Below, piece by piece: positions 5,789 to 9,247 of a DNA stretch of 9,247 nt. The notes beneath the pieces were generated by a model that was not told where the DNA came from, did no database searches, and saw only the letters and a program-made list of their open reading frames with translations. The position numbers and the translations under genes were made by a program. The stretch lies in contig JAAVHM010000073.1 in the NCBI GenBank assembly GCA_014799675.1, forward strand, positions 14,184 through 23,430, given 5' to 3'. This DNA comes from Ruminococcus sp. (GTDB taxonomy: Bacteria > Bacillota > Clostridia > Oscillospirales > Ruminococcaceae). Each line of letters opens with the position of its first letter. Positions within the stretch are counted from its first letter, which is position 1.

Positions 5789-6970
5789 ATGAGTGGAAAT
5801 AACGCAAAGGCACAGTTTTACAAACAGCCCCGTTACTATGACAGCTTTTCATGTATAGGCGGAAGCTGCCCTATGAGCTGCTGTCTGGTGTGGCGCGTTG
5901 ACTGGAAAAGGGACGAAGTTGAAAAACTTAAAAATGCAGAGTGTTCAGAGCATTTAAGAGAGCTTATTGACAATTCGTTTGTGCAGTTTAAAGATGACAG
6001 CGAAAAATTTATAGTAAAAATGGACAGTAAGCAAAGATGTCCTTTTCTTACGGAGGATAATTTCTGCTCTATTCAGCGTGAATTGGGCGCGGAATATCTT
6101 TCGCATACCTGTACGATTTATCCGAGAAACTCCATACTAATGGGAAATACCGTTTTTAAGTATTGCAATCTTTCCTGCTATCGTATCATGGATATTTTAT
6201 GCAGCGACAGCGATTGTATGGTTCTTGAAAATCACATTATAAAGTCTAAAAAAATGAGAGTGGCTAACATGGATAAAGGCGTGGATATTCTTAATCATCC
6301 GGAGCTTAGATACCGTCAGCAGCTTTTTGACTTTTTCTATGAGATAATTTCCGATGATTCCCACAGCGTTGAAACTTCCGTAATATTAGGCTCTCTTGCC
6401 GCGCAAAGCATTTCAAAGCTTATCGAGAAAGGCGCATATGACAAGATACCCGAAAGTATTCCAATTCTTAAAAAGCAGCTTAAAAATCCCGAACAGATAA
6501 AAAAGCTTGAGAATATAACGCAAAATTATGCTATAAAGCTTGGATTTGCCAGCGAGATCAACAGATTGGTTATCCGTTCTGACATGGTCAAGCTGATAAG
6601 CGAAGAGGACGGCGGTATAAGCGTTGCAAAATATACTGAGGGCATTAGAAAATTCCAAGAGGACTTTGCTGACAGACCCTTTGCCCTTAGAAATATTGCT
6701 CTTAATCTGCTTTTGGAGTGTAAAATGCCGTTCCGAGACAAGGAATACAGTATTTTTGAAAATTATTGTTACTTTGCGGCCGCCTTTGCTGCAATAAAGT
6801 TTGTTGCCGCCGCATTTTATCTATCAAGTAATGAGCATGAATTCAAAGTGGCAACAGCGTACATAAGCCGTGTTTTTGCTCATAATGATTTGAAAGTAAA
6901 GCAAATTATGGACATATATAAGAGCTTTAACTGTACGTCTCCCGCATATATTGCAATAATTGTTAGTTGA
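5789..6970 (+). CDS. FliB-type (flagellin) lysine-N-methylase family protein, copy 1
   Basis: The 393-residue protein matches the style of the FliB flagellin lysine-N-methylase family, which is defined by a cysteine-rich N-terminus. Its cysteines are C22 and C27 (CIGGSC), C31-C32 (MSCC), C52, C84 in RCPFLTEDNFC, C93, C108 in TCTIYPR, and C126 and C130 in CNLSC. The block CPFL..D..C.IQ.ELG.E.LS.TC..YPR is the family hallmark. The cysteines probably bind a metal or an iron-sulfur cluster. The rest is helical, with a conserved FADRPFALRNIAL near 293-305 and no signal peptide. Family members methylate lysines of flagellin, but no flagellar gene is seen here, so the real substrate is unknown. The frame opens at a GTG at 5780, but that base lies within the AAGGAG site; the ATG at 5789 has proper spacing. 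Expression must come through or past the glyA terminator. Confidence 0.85.
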   Translation: MSGNNAKAQFYKQPRYYDSFSCIGGSCPMSCCLVWRVDWKRDEVEKLKNAECSEHLRELIDNSFVQFKDDSEKFIVKMDSKQRCPFLTEDNFCSIQRELGAEYLSHTCTIYPRNSILMGNTVFKYCNLSCYRIMDILCSDSDCMVLENHIIKSKKMRVANMDKGVDILNHPELRYRQQLFDFFYEIISDDSHSVETSVILGSLAAQSISKLIEKGAYDKIPESIPILKKQLKNPEQIKKLENITQNYAIKLGFASEINRLVIRSDMVKLISEEDGGISVAKYTEGIRKFQEDFADRPFALRNIALNLLLECKMPFRDKEYSIFENYCYFAAAFAAIKFVAAAFYLSSNEHEFKVATAYISRVFAHNDLKVKQIMDIYKSFNCTSPAYIAIIVS

Positions 6971-6972
6971 TT

Positions 6973-7003
6973 AAGGGTGTGAATATATGACAGCGCCTCT
7001 TGC
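6973..7003 (+). repeat. Direct repeat, copy 1: duplicated rarA translation-initiation region
   Basis: Bases 6973-7003 match 8253-8283 at 27 of 31 positions without gaps, a period of 1280 bases. The last 18 bases, TATGACAGCGCCTCTTGC, are identical. In the second copy this is the ribosome binding site, ATG and first codons of rarA. Here no rarA follows. The repeat marks the boundary of a tandem duplication or insertion. Confidence 0.85.
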
Positions 7004-7043
7004 TCAAGCTATAAATATATATGTTACCCCCAAAATTATATAG
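6987..7043 (+). pseudogene. Fossil start of rarA (18-codon remnant) between the methylase genes
   Basis: The ATG at 6987 opens a short frame, M-T-A-P-L-A, identical to the first six residues of intact RarA at 8267. It then diverges to QAINIYVTPKII and stops at 7041-7043. Similarity to rarA ends abruptly after base 7003. The position, directly behind methylase copy 1, mirrors rarA behind copy 2. It is best read as a leftover of rarA from the event that produced two methylase genes. It may still be translated into an 18-residue peptide, but no function is suggested. Confidence 0.75.
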
Positions 7044-7062
7044 TAAGTTAAGGAGAAATCTT

Positions 7063-8253
7063 ATGGAAAAAAATGTAAAAAATGCCGTTCACTATATACA
7101 ACCGCAGTATTATAAAAAATTTGAATGTATAGGCGGCAGCTGTCAAATGAGCTGTTGCATCGGATGGGGTATTGATTGGACTAAAGATGCAGTTGAAAGA
7201 ATAAGAACTGTAGAATGTTCCGAGCATTTAAAAGGACTTGTTCAAAATTCTTTTGTGGAATTGGATAATGGAGTTTACAGAATTACTCTTGACGAAAACG
7301 GAAGATGTCCGTTTTTGACAGAAGACAATTTTTGTACAATTCAAAGAGAGATCGGCAGCGAATATTTTTCAATAGTTTGTTCAAGTTATCCTCGTGTAAT
7401 AGCTAAAACGAAAAATTTTGTTTCAAATTGCTGTCATCTTTCATGTATTCATGTTGTTGATATGCTTTTAAATGAAAGAGACAGCATGAAACTTGAAAGA
7501 CGTATAAAAAATATGTCTGAAAAGCAGCAAAAATTGGAAATACCACATGACTCATTACTATATTCCAAGCACCCTGAGTTAAATTATCGCCGTCAGTTAT
7601 TTGAACTTTATTATGATATAATTTCAAATGAATCTCATAGTCTTGAAGTTTCTGTTCTTTGGGGGTCTTTTGCATCGCTTAATCTTACCGACATTGTAAG
7701 CAAGGGAAAGCATCATCTTATTCTTAATGCTATAAAACAAATCTGGGAAGAAACTAATAAAACCGAACTTTCAGACAAGCTGGAAGCAATTCAACCTGAT
7801 TATGATATAAAATTAAAATTTGTAATTTGTCTACAGAACAAATTACAGGGCAGCAACATTTTCAACGATATTATTGCAGATGAAAATACTTTTGATATTG
7901 AAAAATTTCAAGAGGGTGAACGCCGTTTTAATGAAGCTTTTGCAGACAGACCGTTTGCCCTTAGAAATATTGCTCTCGGTTTGCTTATGGATCTTGATAT
8001 ACCATTCCGCAGCGTAGATAAAAGTATTTTTGATAATTATTGCTATTTTATTGCATCATTTGTAATAGCCAAGCTAATGGGTCCAGTTGTTTTTTTAAAA
8101 TACACGTCTGATCCGGAGCTTGAATATAAAAAATTAGTTGCCTTAATTAATCGAAGTTTTGCACATAATGAAAAAAATATAGATTTAATTATCGAATTGT
8201 TAAAACAGTTCCGTTGTGATGTTCCCGCTAATCTTGCAGCAATCATAAAATAA
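7063..8253 (+). CDS. FliB-type (flagellin) lysine-N-methylase family protein, copy 2
   Basis: The 396-residue protein is a paralogue of the preceding one; in the first 60 residues I count 32 identities. All ten shared cysteines are kept: C22, C27, C31, C32, C52, C82, C91, C106, C124 and C128. The FADRPFALRNIAL block at 293-305 is identical. The CPFL..DNFC.IQRE hallmark supports the FliB family, with a likely metal or iron-sulfur site; the methylation substrate is unknown. An upstream ATG at 7021 is in frame, but the ATG at 7063 has AAGGAG at 7050-7055 seven bases before it and aligns with copy 1. Base use is distinctly richer in A and T than in copy 1, glyA or rarA. The stop lies 13 bases before the rarA ATG, indicating cotranscription with rarA. 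Confidence 0.87.
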   Translation: MEKNVKNAVHYIQPQYYKKFECIGGSCQMSCCIGWGIDWTKDAVERIRTVECSEHLKGLVQNSFVELDNGVYRITLDENGRCPFLTEDNFCTIQREIGSEYFSIVCSSYPRVIAKTKNFVSNCCHLSCIHVVDMLLNERDSMKLERRIKNMSEKQQKLEIPHDSLLYSKHPELNYRRQLFELYYDIISNESHSLEVSVLWGSFASLNLTDIVSKGKHHLILNAIKQIWEETNKTELSDKLEAIQPDYDIKLKFVICLQNKLQGSNIFNDIIADENTFDIEKFQEGERRFNEAFADRPFALRNIALGLLMDLDIPFRSVDKSIFDNYCYFIASFVIAKLMGPVVFLKYTSDPELEYKKLVALINRSFAHNEKNIDLIIELLKQFRCDVPANLAAIIK

Positions 8254-8283
8254 AGGTTGTGATAGTATGACAGCGCCTCTTGC
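8253..8283 (+). repeat. Direct repeat, copy 2: intact rarA translation-initiation region
   Basis: This is the functional counterpart of the repeat at 6973-7003. It contains the AAGG of the rarA ribosome binding site, the ATG and the first codons up to GC of codon 6. It overlaps the last base of the copy 2 stop codon. Sequence beyond 8283 has no counterpart downstream of copy 1. Confidence 0.85.
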
Positions 8284-9247
8284 GGACAGAATACGTCCAA
8301 AAACTCTGGACGACGTTGTGGGGCAATCCCACATACTCGGCGAGGGAAAGCCCCTGAGAAAAATTATCGAAAGCGGCAAGATACCCAACATGATATTTTA
8401 CGGAAGCTCGGGAGTGGGGAAGACCACAGTTGCCCGAATAATTGCCGAAAACACAAATATGAAGCTCCACAAGCTGAACGGTACTTCCGCTTCAATTGCC
8501 GATATAAAGGACGTTATCGCCGACACGAATACCTTTGACGGTCTTAACGGAATTCTTCTTTACCTCGACGAGATACAGTACCTTAACAAAAAACAGCAGC
8601 AGTCCCTGCTTGAATATATCGAGAACGGACAAATAACCCTTATCGCTTCCACCACGGAAAATCCCTATTTTTATGTGTACAACGCAATTATAAGCCGTTC
8701 CACGGTCTTTGAGTTCAAACCGATAACCGCCGAGGAGCTTGTCACCGCCGTAAGCAGAGCTTTCCGCATTGCCGCCGAGGAATTGGGCATGAAAATCAAG
8801 GTGGAGAAAGGCGTTGTGGAACACATTGCCCGCGGCTGCGGGGGGGACGTAAGAAAATCCATAAATACAGCGGAGCTTTGCCTCCTTTCCGCCGCAAGCG
8901 CAGAGGGGGAGGTCATAATAAAAATGGAGACCGCCGAAGCCCTGACCCAGCGCAGCAATATGCGCTATGACAGGGACGGCGATTCCCATTACGATATTTT
9001 GTCTGCTCTGCACAAATCGGTGCGTGGGTCGGACGAAAACGCCGCCCTCCACTATGCCGCCCGTCTTATGGAAGCGGGGGACATAATCTCTCTTTCCAGA
9101 CGTTTGCTGTGCATTGCCGCCGAGGATATCGGACTTGCATACCCGCAGGCTATACCTATCGTAAAGGCGTGTGTGGACAGCGCTCTGCAGCTTGGTCTGC
9201 CCGAAGCAAGGCTTCCCCTTGCAAACGCGGTTATCCTGCTTGCTACA
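8267..9247 (+). CDS. rarA: Replication-associated recombination protein A, AAA+ ATPase (3' end beyond window)
   Basis: The frame is open from ATG 8267 to the window edge, giving 327 residues of a protein usually about 420-450 long. RarA (MgsA, the bacterial homologue of WRNIP1/Mgs1) is a DNA-dependent AAA+ ATPase that acts at stalled replication forks. Visible parts are the N-terminal MTAPLADRIRPKTLDDVVGQ (1-20); Walker A GSSGVGKTT (46-54); Walker B LLYLDEIQ (97-104); sensor 1 ASTTENP (127-133); sensor 2 GGDVRKSINTAE (192-203); and the start of the C-terminal tetramerisation region, with RRLLCIAAEDIGLAYPQA. Walker B reads DEIQ where many RarA proteins have DEIH. The ribosome binding site AAAGG at 8252-8256 is modest and overlaps the stop of the preceding gene, pointing to coupled expression. 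No promoter is evident directly upstream. Confidence 0.96.
   Translation, partial: MTAPLADRIRPKTLDDVVGQSHILGEGKPLRKIIESGKIPNMIFYGSSGVGKTTVARIIAENTNMKLHKLNGTSASIADIKDVIADTNTFDGLNGILLYLDEIQYLNKKQQQSLLEYIENGQITLIASTTENPYFYVYNAIISRSTVFEFKPITAEELVTAVSRAFRIAAEELGMKIKVEKGVVEHIARGCGGDVRKSINTAELCLLSAASAEGEVIIKMETAEALTQRSNMRYDRDGDSHYDILSALHKSVRGSDENAALHYAARLMEAGDIISLSRRLLCIAAEDIGLAYPQAIPIVKACVDSALQLGLPEARLPLANAVILLAT

Noticed and set aside
7021..7062. Upstream ATG start extending methylase copy 2 by 14 residues
   Set aside because: It has no ribosome binding site, the added residues do not align with copy 1, and AAGGAG is correctly placed for the ATG at 7063.
8492..9052. 186-codon minus-strand open frame over rarA
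   Set aside because: Antisense to the Walker A to C-terminal part of RarA, whose motifs are intact; no start signals were seen.

Overview
The window looks like chromosomal DNA of a low-to-moderate-GC anaerobic Firmicute, most likely of the Ruminococcus/Oscillospiraceae type. Supporting this are AGGAGG-like ribosome binding sites, sigma-A promoters with near-consensus hexamers, a type III glutamine synthetase (GlnN), an archaeal-type AspRS, and a RarA with a DEIQ Walker B. This placement is inferred from protein style and gene order; no database search was run.

Layout. (1) 1-509: the 3' end of an archaeal-type aspartyl-tRNA synthetase gene, followed by a 47-codon ORF resembling the C-terminal part of small antitoxins, with no toxin next to it. 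(2) 510-908: a 400-bp non-coding stretch. It holds a REP/MITE-like double palindrome, an AT-rich block with repeated ATGCA words and a perfect 8-bp dyad, a strong promoter, and a structured leader that may be an ANTAR-type antitermination target. (3) 909-3014: glnN, closed by a strong hairpin terminator. (4) 3182-4366, minus strand: a two-gene operon (nitrilase-superfamily amidohydrolase, then a 62-aa hypothetical) with its own promoter and terminator, convergent with glnN. (5) 4399-5765: glyA (serine hydroxymethyltransferase), with a divergent promoter and a terminator. (6) 5789-8253: two tandem paralogues of the cysteine-rich FliB-type (flagellin) lysine-N-methylase family. (7) 8267-end: rarA (AAA+ recombination/replication-restart ATPase), cut by the window end.

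The ordinary genes cover nitrogen and one-carbon housekeeping: ammonia assimilation, an amide hydrolase, serine/glycine/folate, tRNA charging and replication maintenance. The most unusual part is region 6. The gap between the two methylase-like genes carries a fossil copy of the start of rarA, including its ATG and first six codons. This shows that the unit [methylase + rarA start] has been duplicated or re-inserted in tandem. The second methylase gene is visibly more AT-rich than its neighbours, so simple recent duplication does not fully explain it.

No tRNA or rRNA genes, CRISPR arrays, transposase genes or replication origins were seen.
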